DNA from: JAGDZR01 sp049115695
GTDB lineage: Bacteria > Bacteroidota > Bacteroidia > Cytophagales > Cyclobacteriaceae
Direction: 5' to 3'
NCBI GenBank assembly: GCA_049115695.1
Contig: JAGDZR010000011.1
Location: forward strand, 372,001-436,000
DNA: 64,000 bases
Shown: in pieces, positions 44,742-53,740 of the stretch
How the letters are laid out: each line of letters starts with the position of its first letter
Numbering within the stretch: position 1 is the stretch's first letter
The notes under the pieces: generated by a model
What the model saw: only the letters and a program-made list of their open reading frames with translations
Told to the model about the DNA's origin: nothing
Databases searched by the model: none
Translations under genes and position numbers: made by a program

Positions 44742-46448
44742 ATGAACTTTTCCAAATTCCTCATTTGCATTTTACTGATCATCTCATCGACATTAGTCAG
44801 TGCTCAAACTTACGCCCGAAATGGCATGGTTGTTTCAACTAGCAAAATCGCCTCAGACGTTGGGATGAATGTGCTGAAAAAAGGTGGAAATGTAATTGAC
44901 GCAACAGTGGCCACAGCATTTGCGCTGGCGGTTACTTATCCCTCTGCCGGGAATATTGGAGGAGGAGGATTCATCGTCTACATGAATGCCTCAGGAAACA
45001 CCACAACGTTTGATTTCCGTGAAAAAGCACCACTAGCCGCGTCCAACGACATGTTCTTGGATGACAATAAGCAGCTGATTGAGGCCAAGAATCACTATGG
45101 CAGAAACAGCACAGTTAATCACGCTGGACTACTTTCTGTCGGTGTTCCCGGAACCGTGGCAGGTTTATTCAAGGCTCATCAAAAATATGGAAAACTGCCT
45201 TGGGCGGAATTAGTACAACCAGCGATTGATCTGGCAACAAATGGTTTCGAATTCAACTGGACACTTTACATGCAAGCCAATTTTTTCAGAGAAAATTCAC
45301 CCAGGGAGTTTCTACAACATTATTTTGACAATACTAATGGAGAAATTCCCGAGTTCGGAGCAACCTGGAAGCAACCCGCCCTTGCCACAACGCTCACTGC
45401 CATACGGGACAAAGGACATGACGGATTCTATTCTGGAAAAGTAGCAAAGGAAATAGCCAAGTACATGAAATCAAATGGAGGTTTGATCACAACAAAAGAC
45501 CTGGCCAAATACGAAGCAATTGAACGAAAATCTGTTAGTTCAACATACAAGGATTTCACAATTCACTCAATGCCACCACCAAGTAGTGGAGGCATTACAT
45601 TAATCAACATGCTCAACCTCATTGAACAAGCGCCTATGGACAGTATTGCTTTCAATTCGGCAGATTATGTTCATTTGGTGGCTGAGGTAATGAGACGTGG
45701 GTTCGCAGATCGGGCAGAACATCTTGGTGATCCGGATTTCAACCCTGAAATGCCTGTTGACAAGTTGATTTCCAAAGCACATGCAGCAAAGCGGTTCGCA
45801 GGAATAGATATGACAAAAGCATCGCCAAGCGATTCATCGAAATTTGGGGCATTATACGATGGAGAAAGTACTACTCATTTTTCTGTAATGGACAAGGATG
45901 GAAACGCTGTATCGATGACTTATACATTGGAGCATGGCTATGGATCTGGAATGGGGTCATCAGAATTGGGTTTTCTATTCAATAATGAGATGGGGGATTT
46001 CAATCCAGTCCCTGGTCTTACCACAAATACTGGCAAAATAGGAACTGCTCCCAATTTGGTAGCGCCCGAAAAACGGATGCTTTCCAGTATGACACCAACC
46101 ATCATTTCCAAAGATGGCAGGCCTGTTTTGGTAATAGGGAGTCCTGGAGGCAGGACCATCATCAATACAGTATTTCAAACTATCCTTGCCTACATCGCAT
46201 ATGACATGCGTGTTGATCTGGCTATAGAAGCTTTGAAAATTCATCACCAATGGCTCCCAGATAGAATCCTGTATGAAAAACACCTCCTCTCTCCTGATAC
46301 CAGGAATATTCTTGAAGAAAGAGGACACCAACTTCATCCAGTCGGTTTTCTAGGCAGATTGATGGGCATTCAGTATGACTGGGAAAATCACATTTTAATT
46401 GGAGCAGCGGACAACTCCAGTCCCAATGGCGGAGCAAGCGGATATTAA
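44742..46448 (+). CDS. ggt: Gamma-glutamyltransferase
   Basis: A 568-residue exported, self-cleaving Ntn-hydrolase that removes gamma-glutamyl groups from glutathione and related peptides. I chose ATG 44742 (leader ending LVSAQ) over an upstream ATG at 44685 whose N-terminus is not a leader. AVTYPSAGNIGGGGFIVY, RPL-like region DFREKAPLAAS and SMPPPSSGG are family motifs. The autocatalytic nucleophile is the first Thr of STTHFSVMDKDGNAVSMTYTL, Thr377, which will start the small subunit. The usual length and all core motifs are present, so it is likely active. It is followed one base later by a GNAT gene. Confidence 0.92.
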   Translation: MNFSKFLICILLIISSTLVSAQTYARNGMVVSTSKIASDVGMNVLKKGGNVIDATVATAFALAVTYPSAGNIGGGGFIVYMNASGNTTTFDFREKAPLAASNDMFLDDNKQLIEAKNHYGRNSTVNHAGLLSVGVPGTVAGLFKAHQKYGKLPWAELVQPAIDLATNGFEFNWTLYMQANFFRENSPREFLQHYFDNTNGEIPEFGATWKQPALATTLTAIRDKGHDGFYSGKVAKEIAKYMKSNGGLITTKDLAKYEAIERKSVSSTYKDFTIHSMPPPSSGGITLINMLNLIEQAPMDSIAFNSADYVHLVAEVMRRGFADRAEHLGDPDFNPEMPVDKLISKAHAAKRFAGIDMTKASPSDSSKFGALYDGESTTHFSVMDKDGNAVSMTYTLEHGYGSGMGSSELGFLFNNEMGDFNPVPGLTTNTGKIGTAPNLVAPEKRMLSSMTPTIISKDGRPVLVIGSPGGRTIINTVFQTILAYIAYDMRVDLAIEALKIHHQWLPDRILYEKHLLSPDTRNILEERGHQLHPVGFLGRLMGIQYDWENHILIGAADNSSPNGGASGY

Positions 46449-46449
46449 T

Positions 46450-46857
46450 ATGGAAATTACACTTTCCAATACAAGAGACATTGCTTTGGATCAGATCATA
46501 GCGCTCTATACTGTCAATAAATGGAGTGCGGCTGACAAACCCGAAGCATTGTATAATGGATTAATGAACTCACATTCATTGGTCACGGCTTGGAATATAA
46601 ACCAACTTGTCGGACTCGGAAATGCAATTTCTGATGGACATTTAGTCGTTTACTATCCGCACTTGTTGATACATCCCAATTTTCAAGGTAAAGGAATTGG
46701 TAGAAAGATCATGGACCGTTTGCAAGAACAATACAAAGGATTTCATATGCAGATGCTCACAGCCGATGGCCAGGCTATTAAATTTTATGAGGGTGTAGGA
46801 TTTAAGCAAGCTGGTAAAACAATACCCATGTGGATCTATGAAGGCAATGAACATTAA
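46450..46857 (+). CDS. GNAT acetyltransferase
   Basis: A 135-residue single-domain GNAT. I chose ATG 46450, one base after the ggt stop, so it overlaps nothing; earlier in-frame starts lie inside ggt. The acetyl-CoA-binding motif is in LLIHPNFQGKGIGRKIMDRL (the QGKGIG loop), followed by QAIKFYEGVGFKQAG. This arrangement resembles small amine or aminoglycoside-type acetyltransferases. The coupling to ggt may be chance or may reflect joint handling of amino acids. Substrate is unknown. Confidence 0.88.
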   Translation: MEITLSNTRDIALDQIIALYTVNKWSAADKPEALYNGLMNSHSLVTAWNINQLVGLGNAISDGHLVVYYPHLLIHPNFQGKGIGRKIMDRLQEQYKGFHMQMLTADGQAIKFYEGVGFKQAGKTIPMWIYEGNEH

Positions 46858-46904
46858 CCATATCCCGCTTCGAAAACAAAAATGAAAAATCTAAATTGCC
46901 CTCC

Positions 46905-47387
46905 ATGAAAATCAACAAACATTCAGTAGTGTCCTTTGATTACACCTTGAAAAATGAAGCAGGTGAAGTAATGGACTCCTCTCAAGGTGGTCAACCGCTA
47001 GTCTATTTACATGGAGTAGGTGGTCTAATTAAAGGAGTCGAGCAAGCGCTTGAGGGACAGGTAAAGGGAGCAAAAGTGCAAGCGACTGTCACTCCCAAAG
47101 ATGGCTATGGCGAATACAATGAAAAAATGGTCATCACTGTACCTAAATCCAATTTTCAGGGAACTGAAAAACTGGTAGAAGGAATGCAAGTTCAAATGGA
47201 AAATAAAAAGGGAAAGCAGGTGGCCACTGTTACTGAGATCAAAGGAAGTGATGTTACGCTGGATGCCAATCACCCATTGGCTGGTATGACACTCCAATTT
47301 GATATGGAAGTAGTAGATATACGAGACGCAACGCCAGAAGAAATCGATCACGGTCATGTACATGGCCCAGGTGGACATCATCATTAG
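46905..47387 (+). CDS. FKBP-type peptidyl-prolyl isomerase, SlyD-like
   Basis: A 160-residue protein with an N-terminal FKBP domain split by an insert-in-flap domain. I chose ATG 46905 over a TTG at 46896. VVSFDYTLKNEAGEVMDSS opens the fold, GLIKGVEQALEGQVKGAKVQATVTPKDGYGEY is the typical SlyD flap junction, and LAGMTLQFDMEVVDIRDATPEE ends the FKBP part. The tail HGHVHGPGGHHH is His-rich, a likely metal (nickel or zinc) site as in SlyD. It is a cytoplasmic chaperone-isomerase. No Sec leader. Confidence 0.9.
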   Translation: MKINKHSVVSFDYTLKNEAGEVMDSSQGGQPLVYLHGVGGLIKGVEQALEGQVKGAKVQATVTPKDGYGEYNEKMVITVPKSNFQGTEKLVEGMQVQMENKKGKQVATVTEIKGSDVTLDANHPLAGMTLQFDMEVVDIRDATPEEIDHGHVHGPGGHHH

Positions 47388-47446
47388 ACATTTCCTGTAG
47401 CCTATTATTTCTTGTTTAATTTACCTGGAAAAATAGCAGTCCAGCG

Positions 47447-49234
47447 TTGAGTCTCCACAACAAAAAATCTATTGCAGTGCTGCCATTTGCCAATATGAGT
47501 GCAGATGAGCACAATGAATTCTTTTGTGATGGTATTACAGAAGAAATCATCAATGCGCTAGCACAGATCGAACAACTCAAAGTCACTTCACGCACCTCAA
47601 GTTTCTTTTTTAAAAACTCAAATGTAACTCTCGGAGAGATCGCGGGACAGCTAGATGTAGCTACCATTCTCGAAGGAAGTGTCAGGGTCGGAGGAAACAC
47701 ACTGCGGATTACAGCTCAATTGATCAACGTGGAAGATGACTCACACTTTTGGTCTGAGACCTGGGATCGTCCAAAAGACAATATTTTCCAAGTTCAAGAT
47801 GAAATCAGCCTCCACATTGCTGAAAAGCTTAGGGAAACGTATGGTCATCTTGATATATCTGACCATCTCGTACAGGCCCCAACTGAAAACTTTTCTGCAT
47901 ACAGTCACTATCTGAAGGGTAGACATCATTTTTACAAATGGAATCCAGCGGATGCTAATTTAGCCATCGAACAGTTCGAGAAAGCTGTTGCAATAGATCC
48001 TAAATTAATAGACGGCCAACTGGGTTTGGCTGACAGCTATAGTTTCCTTGCCGTTTCTGGGTTTGCCCCACGGGAAGAATCCTGGCAAAAGGCCAATGAC
48101 GCCATCTCAGCAGCAAAAAAAATTGACCGTAATAATGCCGGTCTAAATTATCTACTCGGCAATCAGGCATTTTTCACAGCGGCAGACTTCAAATCTGCTA
48201 TGGACTTTGGACAAAAGTCGGTCGCCAGTAAGCCTACTTATCCAGAAGCCCATCGATTCTTGTCTTTTCTATACAGCCTGATGGGAGATCTGGATAAATC
48301 CCGAGAGCATATCTTATATGCCAAATCCATCGACCCGCTTAATCATGAGACAAGGTTTTTTGAAGCCAACTATCTCTACCGATCTGGTGATTTCAATGGT
48401 GCAAAGGACATATTAGATTCACTACTTATTGAGAATTCGCAGAACCTCCCGGCACTTGCAGTAAGTTCATACATTCTGTTAAAACAAGAACGATATGTAG
48501 AAGCACATGCATTGATAAAAGAAATTCCTGAAGCCCTGATCGCTCCGGATGAAAGACTTGGTTTGCTTTGCCTGACTGATGTACTCCAGGGCAATCCCGA
48601 TCCGGAACATCTTAGTACGCTGGAAAAGAAAATCGAAGATCCTCTGGCACATCACGCACATTCCTATCTTTATATTATCTATGCCAATATGGGAAGGCAT
48701 GATGATGCATTCCTGATTTTAGAAAACCTGTTCAATCATTGCTCATCGGTTTTACTCCTGGGATTTAGTGACCCTTTGGCTGTCGCCATACGATCAGATC
48801 ATAGGTTTGATAACTATCATGGCCAAATCTATGCTATTGACGAAAAGGTTGTCAAACCAAAAAAATCGATGGCCACCCAGCTAGAGGAGGACAGGGCGAA
48901 AATTTTCGAATCCAAACTGCTCGATTACATCCAAATGGAGCAATCGTTCCTTAACCCAACTCTGTCGTTACGACAACTCGCTCAGCTAATTGAAATACAC
49001 CCCAATCAACTCTCCTGGTTATTGAATGAGTACATGGGTAAAAACTTTAATGAGTTTATCAATGGATTCAGAATCGAGCATTTCAAGAAGTTGGTAACTG
49101 ATCCATCCAACAATCACATCTCATTGATCGGCTTGGCATATGAAAGCGGTTTCAACTCCAAGACGGTGTTCAACACCACTTTTAAGAAAACAGTGGGCAT
49201 GACACCCAAAGAATTTCAAAAAGCAAATTCCTAA
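47447..49234 (+). CDS. TolB-N / TPR protein with C-terminal AraC-type helix-turn-helix
   Basis: A 595-residue cytoplasmic protein with an uncommon order of domains. Residues 8-125 are the FlgO/TolB-like fold that usually precedes TPR (KSIAVLPFANMSADEHNEFF, ILEGSVRVGGNTLRITAQL). Residues 145-440 hold TPR repeats (ALDQ-type helices). Residues 490-595 are an AraC HTH: SLRQLAQLIEIHPNQLSWLLNEYMGKNF and the second helix pair LIGLAYESGFNSKTVFNTTFKKTVGMTPKEF. The start is TTG 47447, because no ATG lies between it and an upstream stop at 47417, so an inefficient start or a missing 5' end is possible. It is followed by the alcohol dehydrogenase and DUF4386 genes. Confidence 0.85.
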   Translation: MSLHNKKSIAVLPFANMSADEHNEFFCDGITEEIINALAQIEQLKVTSRTSSFFFKNSNVTLGEIAGQLDVATILEGSVRVGGNTLRITAQLINVEDDSHFWSETWDRPKDNIFQVQDEISLHIAEKLRETYGHLDISDHLVQAPTENFSAYSHYLKGRHHFYKWNPADANLAIEQFEKAVAIDPKLIDGQLGLADSYSFLAVSGFAPREESWQKANDAISAAKKIDRNNAGLNYLLGNQAFFTAADFKSAMDFGQKSVASKPTYPEAHRFLSFLYSLMGDLDKSREHILYAKSIDPLNHETRFFEANYLYRSGDFNGAKDILDSLLIENSQNLPALAVSSYILLKQERYVEAHALIKEIPEALIAPDERLGLLCLTDVLQGNPDPEHLSTLEKKIEDPLAHHAHSYLYIIYANMGRHDDAFLILENLFNHCSSVLLLGFSDPLAVAIRSDHRFDNYHGQIYAIDEKVVKPKKSMATQLEEDRAKIFESKLLDYIQMEQSFLNPTLSLRQLAQLIEIHPNQLSWLLNEYMGKNFNEFINGFRIEHFKKLVTDPSNNHISLIGLAYESGFNSKTVFNTTFKKTVGMTPKEFQKANS

Positions 49235-49248
49235 TTCTAGGTTTATTT

Positions 49249-49292
49249 AGTTCGGATATGTAATTCCGAACTCCTTCCGCATTTTCCGAACA
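49249..49292. promoter_or_regulatory. TCCGAAC repeats, candidate AraC-type operator
   Basis: AGTTCGGA (49249-49256) and TCCGAACT (49265-49272) form a perfect 8-bp inverted repeat, and TTCCGAAC recurs at 49284, exactly 20 bp after the first at 49264. A 20-21-bp direct repeat is the usual layout of AraC family sites. It lies between the TolB-TPR-AraC gene and the dehydrogenase it may control. A terminator role is possible, but no T-run follows. Confidence 0.5.
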
Positions 49293-49344
49293 AACAGGTG
49301 GCATTGCTTTCGTCTTTTTGTCCCGTATCAAAAAACAAAATGTT

Positions 49345-50334
49345 ATGACATCTACAAAAATGAAAGCAATGGTAGCCATGGGATATGGCGGTCCAGAAGT
49401 ATATCAACTGCAGGAAGTAGCCAAACCACAACCCAAGGCAAATGAGGTGCTAGTGAAGGTAATGGCTGCTTCGGTGACCACTGCCGACACCATGATGAGA
49501 ACAGGTAAGCCCTACATTGGAAGACTTTTCACGGGACTTGGTAAACCTAAAAGATCAATTCCGGGAACTGGCTTTGCCGGAATCGTGGAAGCAACCGGAG
49601 AGCACGTCACAAAATACGAAGTGGGAGATCGGATATTTGGTGAGACCTTGTTCAACTTCAGTTCCAATGCCGAATACCTCGTCGTTTCTGAAGATGATGT
49701 GGTATTGCCCATGGCTGATGACATGGCGTTTGAAGAAGCCGCTAACTTCTGCGATGGTCACCTTACCTCCTACAATTTCCTGAAAGAAATTCATTGCTTA
49801 ACATCGGGTCAGCGTGTACTGATCAATGGAGCCTCAGGTAGTCTTGGTACTTCGGCTATTCAGATTGCCAAGCATATGGGCGCCCATGTGACGGCCGTGT
49901 GTAGTGCCAGGAATTCCGGGTTGGTTAAGTCTTTGGGGGCTGATGAAGTAATCGACTATCAGAAAGCTGATTTCACCCAAACGGAAAATCAGTATCATCT
50001 TATCTATGATACTGTGGGTAAAAGTGATTTTAAACATTGCAAAAAAGCACTGACTTCAGACGGAGTTTACTTATCACCAGTGCTCAATTTTTCACTTCTT
50101 GGACAGATGTTTTGGACATCATTCTTTGGAAAGAAAAAAGCAAAATTTGAAGCAACGGGTACAAACTCCAAAGCAAAACTTAAAACGCTTTTGGGAGAGG
50201 TCTTTCAAATCTACAAAGACGGCAAACTCAAGATGGTGATTGACAGACAGTTTCCTCTTGAAAAGTTGAGTGATGCTCATCGATACATCGACCAGGGACA
50301 CAAAAAGGGGAACATCGTAATCGTCAACTATTAG
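49345..50334 (+). CDS. MDR-type alcohol dehydrogenase / quinone oxidoreductase-like
   Basis: A 329-residue NAD(P)-binding enzyme of the medium-chain dehydrogenase superfamily. I chose ATG 49345 over a TTG at 49318. KAMVAMGYGGPEVYQLQEV and VGDRIFGETLFNF belong to the catalytic domain, and RVLINGASGSLGTSAIQIAKHMGAHVTAVC is the Rossmann motif. The zinc-liganding Cys cluster of class I alcohol dehydrogenases is absent, so it is probably of the zinc-free quinone-reductase group. The upstream neighbour is the TolB-TPR-AraC regulator, and the downstream is a DUF4386 gene. Substrate is unknown. Confidence 0.9.
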   Translation: MTSTKMKAMVAMGYGGPEVYQLQEVAKPQPKANEVLVKVMAASVTTADTMMRTGKPYIGRLFTGLGKPKRSIPGTGFAGIVEATGEHVTKYEVGDRIFGETLFNFSSNAEYLVVSEDDVVLPMADDMAFEEAANFCDGHLTSYNFLKEIHCLTSGQRVLINGASGSLGTSAIQIAKHMGAHVTAVCSARNSGLVKSLGADEVIDYQKADFTQTENQYHLIYDTVGKSDFKHCKKALTSDGVYLSPVLNFSLLGQMFWTSFFGKKKAKFEATGTNSKAKLKTLLGEVFQIYKDGKLKMVIDRQFPLEKLSDAHRYIDQGHKKGNIVIVNY

Positions 50335-50412
50335 CGCTTTTCCAAAAACAAAAATCCCCATACAATGGCTGGAAATGCGCATACATTATCAAAATCTAAA
50401 CAAACAACAATC

Positions 50413-51099
50413 ATGAAAAACCAACAATCATCTTTTCATTCAAGCACGTATCAGTGGACAGGCCTACTATATCTATTGGTGATCATCTGTGCAGGTACTA
50501 GCCAGGGATATGTCCGTGGCACCCTAGTTGTATCTGGGGATGCTGCCCTGTCTGCCTCCAATATTTTGCTCAACGAAGGTTTATTTCGACTGGGTCTGAG
50601 CCTGGATCTGTTCGCTTTTATACTCGATGCTGTGATCACCGTTTTGCTTTTCCAAATGTTCCGGCCCTTTGGTCTTACGCTTGCCATGACATCATCTGCG
50701 CTTAGACTCATTGCACATCCTGCCATTGGCAGTTTAAACCTTCTCAACCATTACCTGGCGCTGAGTGTACTAGAAGGTTCTCCATTCGACATGTTGCAGG
50801 CACAAGAGTTAAGCATGCTGTTTATGCAAGCACATACTTATGGTTATTTGATTGCCGGTGCGTTTTTTGGAGTCCACTGTTTTTTGCTGGGTATTCAGAT
50901 TTATCGATCCAATACTATCCCCAATATCTTCGGTGGCCTCCTGATAGGTTCAGCATTAGGGTACATAATCGAGACATTTGGCAACTTCAATGTGCCTGGT
51001 TATGAAACCTATACAGCATTAATCGTAGGAATTTCAGCAGCAATCGGAGAGGTCTCCTTTACCTTGTATTTGCTCATCAAAGGAAAGAGAACGGCATAA
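50413..51099 (+). CDS. DUF4386 family membrane protein
   Basis: A 228-residue membrane protein with six hydrophobic segments (roughly residues 15-33, 55-75, 90-112, 130-150, 165-185 and 200-222). I chose ATG 50413 over ATG 50365, since the extra 16 residues are basic and unlike the family. SSTYQWTGLLYLLVIICAGTSQGYVRG and DMLQAQELSMLFMQAHTYG match DUF4386. It is the second copy in the window (see 19928) and again lies next to an oxidoreductase gene. Function is unknown. A terminator-like stem follows. Confidence 0.85.
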   Translation: MKNQQSSFHSSTYQWTGLLYLLVIICAGTSQGYVRGTLVVSGDAALSASNILLNEGLFRLGLSLDLFAFILDAVITVLLFQMFRPFGLTLAMTSSALRLIAHPAIGSLNLLNHYLALSVLEGSPFDMLQAQELSMLFMQAHTYGYLIAGAFFGVHCFLLGIQIYRSNTIPNIFGGLLIGSALGYIIETFGNFNVPGYETYTALIVGISAAIGEVSFTLYLLIKGKRTA

Positions 51100-51103
51100 T
51101 TCC

Positions 51104-51136
51104 GACAACCCTGTGAACCAAGGTCGCTGGGTTGTC
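51104..51136 (+). terminator. Stem-loop after the second DUF4386 gene
   Basis: GACAACCC (51104-51111) pairs with GGGTTGTC (51129-51136), followed by ATATTTTC. The 8-bp stem begins 4 bases after the stop at 51099. The T-stretch is short, so termination is probable but not certain. Confidence 0.6.
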
Positions 51137-51174
51137 ATATTTTCATCAGATAATACACATTCTCATAAAAATAT

Positions 51175-51576
51175 TCATTGTTTCAGCTTAGCTACGTCTT
51201 CAGCAGATAAAGTGCGATTGATTGATGACTGTTTGAGCAGGTAATTCATCACATCTGCCATCTGTTGATCTGTCAAACCTGAAGGACTCATAACGCCAAA
51301 GTATTTTTTGCCATTTACCACCAATTCACCTGATACACCTGCAGACATGGATTTGATGGCACGTCCAAGGTCGGTTTGATAATAGTCCAGGCTCACTACC
51401 GGAGGAAATACACCCGGTAATCCTTGTCCATCTTCCATGTGACAGTGTATGCAGTTTTTTTGATAGATCTTTTTACCCTCCTCGCTTGACGGTACGCCAG
51501 CAGCCATGACCATGATGATTACCAACGTGACCAAGCCCAGCTGAATTTCTTTTAATCTTATCATCTGATTTTTCAT
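51175..51576 (-). CDS. Monoheme c-type cytochrome, exported
   Basis: A 133-residue exported cytochrome c. A basic N-terminus and membrane segment (LGLVTLVIIMVMAAGV) precede the heme motif CIHCH in YQKNCIHCHMEDGQGLPGVFPP (C-x-x-C-H). The distal Met ligand is probably in the FGVMSPSGLTDQQMADVMNYLL stretch, the usual cytochrome-c C-terminal helix. It lies downstream of the molybdenum hydroxylase genes (28-bp gap to IorB) and is the likely electron acceptor of that enzyme, as in other IorAB-cytochrome operons. Confidence 0.92.
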   Translation of the reverse strand: MKNQMIRLKEIQLGLVTLVIIMVMAAGVPSSEEGKKIYQKNCIHCHMEDGQGLPGVFPPVVSLDYYQTDLGRAIKSMSAGVSGELVVNGKKYFGVMSPSGLTDQQMADVMNYLLKQSSINRTLSAEDVAKLKQ

Positions 51577-51604
51577 TATCTCATTTAAAGGTCGTTAATC
51601 CATT

Positions 51605-53740
51605 TCATAGTGCATTTAGATCAAAGGGCAGTTTTCTAATCCTTTTACCGGTGGCTGCATAAATGGCATTTGTCAGCGCAGGTGCCAATGGTGGTAAACC
51701 TGGTTCTCCTACACCTCCGGGATCTTCGTCATTTTCCATGATGTGCACTTCAATATCAGGCGTTTCATCTATGCGCAGCATGGCATATTGATGAAAATTT
51801 TGTTGCATTGCCTGACCCTTTTCAAAAGTAATTTCACTCTTAAAGGCTGCAGTCATGGCCATGATAACATTTCCCTCAGTTTGTGCTTTGACTGTGTCTT
51901 GATTCACCGTCATGCCACAATCAATGACAGAGTAAACCTTCTTTACTACCAGTTTTCGTTCATCATTTCGGCTCATTTCTACCACATGCGCACAAATGCT
52001 ACCAAAAGAGTGAACGATAGCCATCCCTTTGTTTGACCTGTTCTGCTTCCAATCAGAAACTTCCTCCAGTTTATCTAGTACTTTCAGGTACCTGGGAGAT
52101 TTGGTTAATAGTGAACGTCTAAATTGAAAAGGATCCTGTTTCAGTTCAATGGCTACTTCATCGATAAAACTCTCATGTCCAAAACTGACGGTGGAAGCAT
52201 AAACCGATCGCCACCACATCACAGGGATTGGAAGCTCTGCATGTGTCATCACATTTTGCCAGTTGGGCACTTCATAGGCCACATTGATGCCCTCCATCAC
52301 CCATTGTGGTTTCTCCGCTTTATCAACCCCCGGATTTTGAAAACCCATCATCTGTGTCACAAGATAGTGTGATAAGCCAGTCAAATTGCCATCCTTTAGG
52401 CCAGCTTGCATCCTGCTCAAGGTGGCAGGTCTGAAGGGGCCCTGCGTATTGTCATCTTCTCTTTTCCATACCACTTTTACAGGCAAGCCGTTTAGTTTTT
52501 TAGAAAGAAAGGCAGCTTCCAACCCATAGTCGTTGAATGCTCTACGACCAAATCCTCCGCCCAGGAAACTTACATTGACCTCTACCGCTTCAATGTCCAT
52601 TTTGAGTTCCTCTGCCAGGGTATTGCGAATCCAGTTGGGACTCTGTATTGGACCCCAAAAGGTGCATTGATCTGACTTTACCTGAACCACACAATTCATG
52701 GGCTCCATCGTCGCATGAGATTGATAGGGTGCCTTATAGGTAAGGTCCATGACTTTGTCTGCTGCCTCCATCGAGGTATGATAATCACCATGACTTTCAT
52801 CGATAAACTGTGGCGTTTGGTCCGCCAGGTTTTGGAACAGGTCCTCAATCTCAGATTGATTGACCAGCTCAATGCCAGTGTCATCCCACGATACTTTCAA
52901 CTGTTCTCGCGCCTTCAAGACATGGTAGTAGCTTGTGCCAATGATGGCCACACCTTCTCTGATATGCGAAAAAACAGGCATTTCTGATTTTACTACTTCA
53001 GTGATCCCAGGCAATGTCAGCAATTCATCTCTGTTGAAGGATTTTACTTTTCCATGAAATACAGGAGATCGTTCAATGGTCGCATAGACCATTCCGGGAA
53101 TTTCCAGGTCCAGGCCGAATTCAGCTGTACCATTCGTTTTTAAGGGTGCGTCTTTTCTGATCAGTGACTTCCCCAGAATGTTAAAGTCTTTCTTAGCCTT
53201 TAGTTTGGGGTTCTCGGGGACAGGAAGTTTCGAAGCGGCTTGTACCAATTCACCATAGGTCAGGCTTTTCCCCTGACAATGGACCTTCCCGTTTTTGGCT
53301 GCACATTGGCTCACTGACACACCCCATTGTTCAGCTGCCGCTTTAACTAACATTTCCCTTGCCGCAGCACCCATCTTTCTGGAAGGGGTCCACGATTTCC
53401 TTACACTTCCACTGCCACCAACCAATTGATGATCATATTTTATTTCACTAGCTTTTGCCTGAACAATATGGATTTCATCCATGCTCACCTCCAGTTCCTC
53501 TGCCAATAATGAGGGCATAGACTGATAAACCCCCTGACCCATTTCCGGGCGATGGTTTACCAGAGTTATTTTGCCGGCCGGGTTGATGAAAATAAAATCA
53601 TTGAGCCCTAAAGCATCCAGTCCTTCAAAAGTGAATTTTTTTACAACGGGATGGCTGGTGCTCATCCCTGTGATTCCCAGGATTAACGCTGAACCGCCAA
53701 TTCCGGCTTGCTTTAAAAACGCTCTGCGACTACTGTTCAT
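51605..53740 (-). CDS. Molybdopterin-binding large subunit of a xanthine dehydrogenase family oxidoreductase (IorB type)
   Basis: A 711-residue molybdenum hydroxylase subunit of the isoquinoline 1-oxidoreductase (IorB)/aldehyde dehydrogenase group. SRRAFLKQAGIGGSALI is a twin-arginine signal, so the enzyme is folded in the cytoplasm and exported. AEFGLDLEIPGMVYATI, LGGGFGRRAFNDYGLEAA and the catalytic-Glu loop GVGEPGLPPLAPALTNAIY are family signatures. It needs molybdopterin-cytosine dinucleotide. The gene overlaps the iron-sulfur subunit by 11 bases and is followed by cytochrome c. The substrate is probably a heterocycle or aldehyde; it cannot be read from sequence. Confidence 0.93.
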   Translation of the reverse strand: MNSSRRAFLKQAGIGGSALILGITGMSTSHPVVKKFTFEGLDALGLNDFIFINPAGKITLVNHRPEMGQGVYQSMPSLLAEELEVSMDEIHIVQAKASEIKYDHQLVGGSGSVRKSWTPSRKMGAAAREMLVKAAAEQWGVSVSQCAAKNGKVHCQGKSLTYGELVQAASKLPVPENPKLKAKKDFNILGKSLIRKDAPLKTNGTAEFGLDLEIPGMVYATIERSPVFHGKVKSFNRDELLTLPGITEVVKSEMPVFSHIREGVAIIGTSYYHVLKAREQLKVSWDDTGIELVNQSEIEDLFQNLADQTPQFIDESHGDYHTSMEAADKVMDLTYKAPYQSHATMEPMNCVVQVKSDQCTFWGPIQSPNWIRNTLAEELKMDIEAVEVNVSFLGGGFGRRAFNDYGLEAAFLSKKLNGLPVKVVWKREDDNTQGPFRPATLSRMQAGLKDGNLTGLSHYLVTQMMGFQNPGVDKAEKPQWVMEGINVAYEVPNWQNVMTHAELPIPVMWWRSVYASTVSFGHESFIDEVAIELKQDPFQFRRSLLTKSPRYLKVLDKLEEVSDWKQNRSNKGMAIVHSFGSICAHVVEMSRNDERKLVVKKVYSVIDCGMTVNQDTVKAQTEGNVIMAMTAAFKSEITFEKGQAMQQNFHQYAMLRIDETPDIEVHIMENDEDPGGVGEPGLPPLAPALTNAIYAATGKRIRKLPFDLNAL

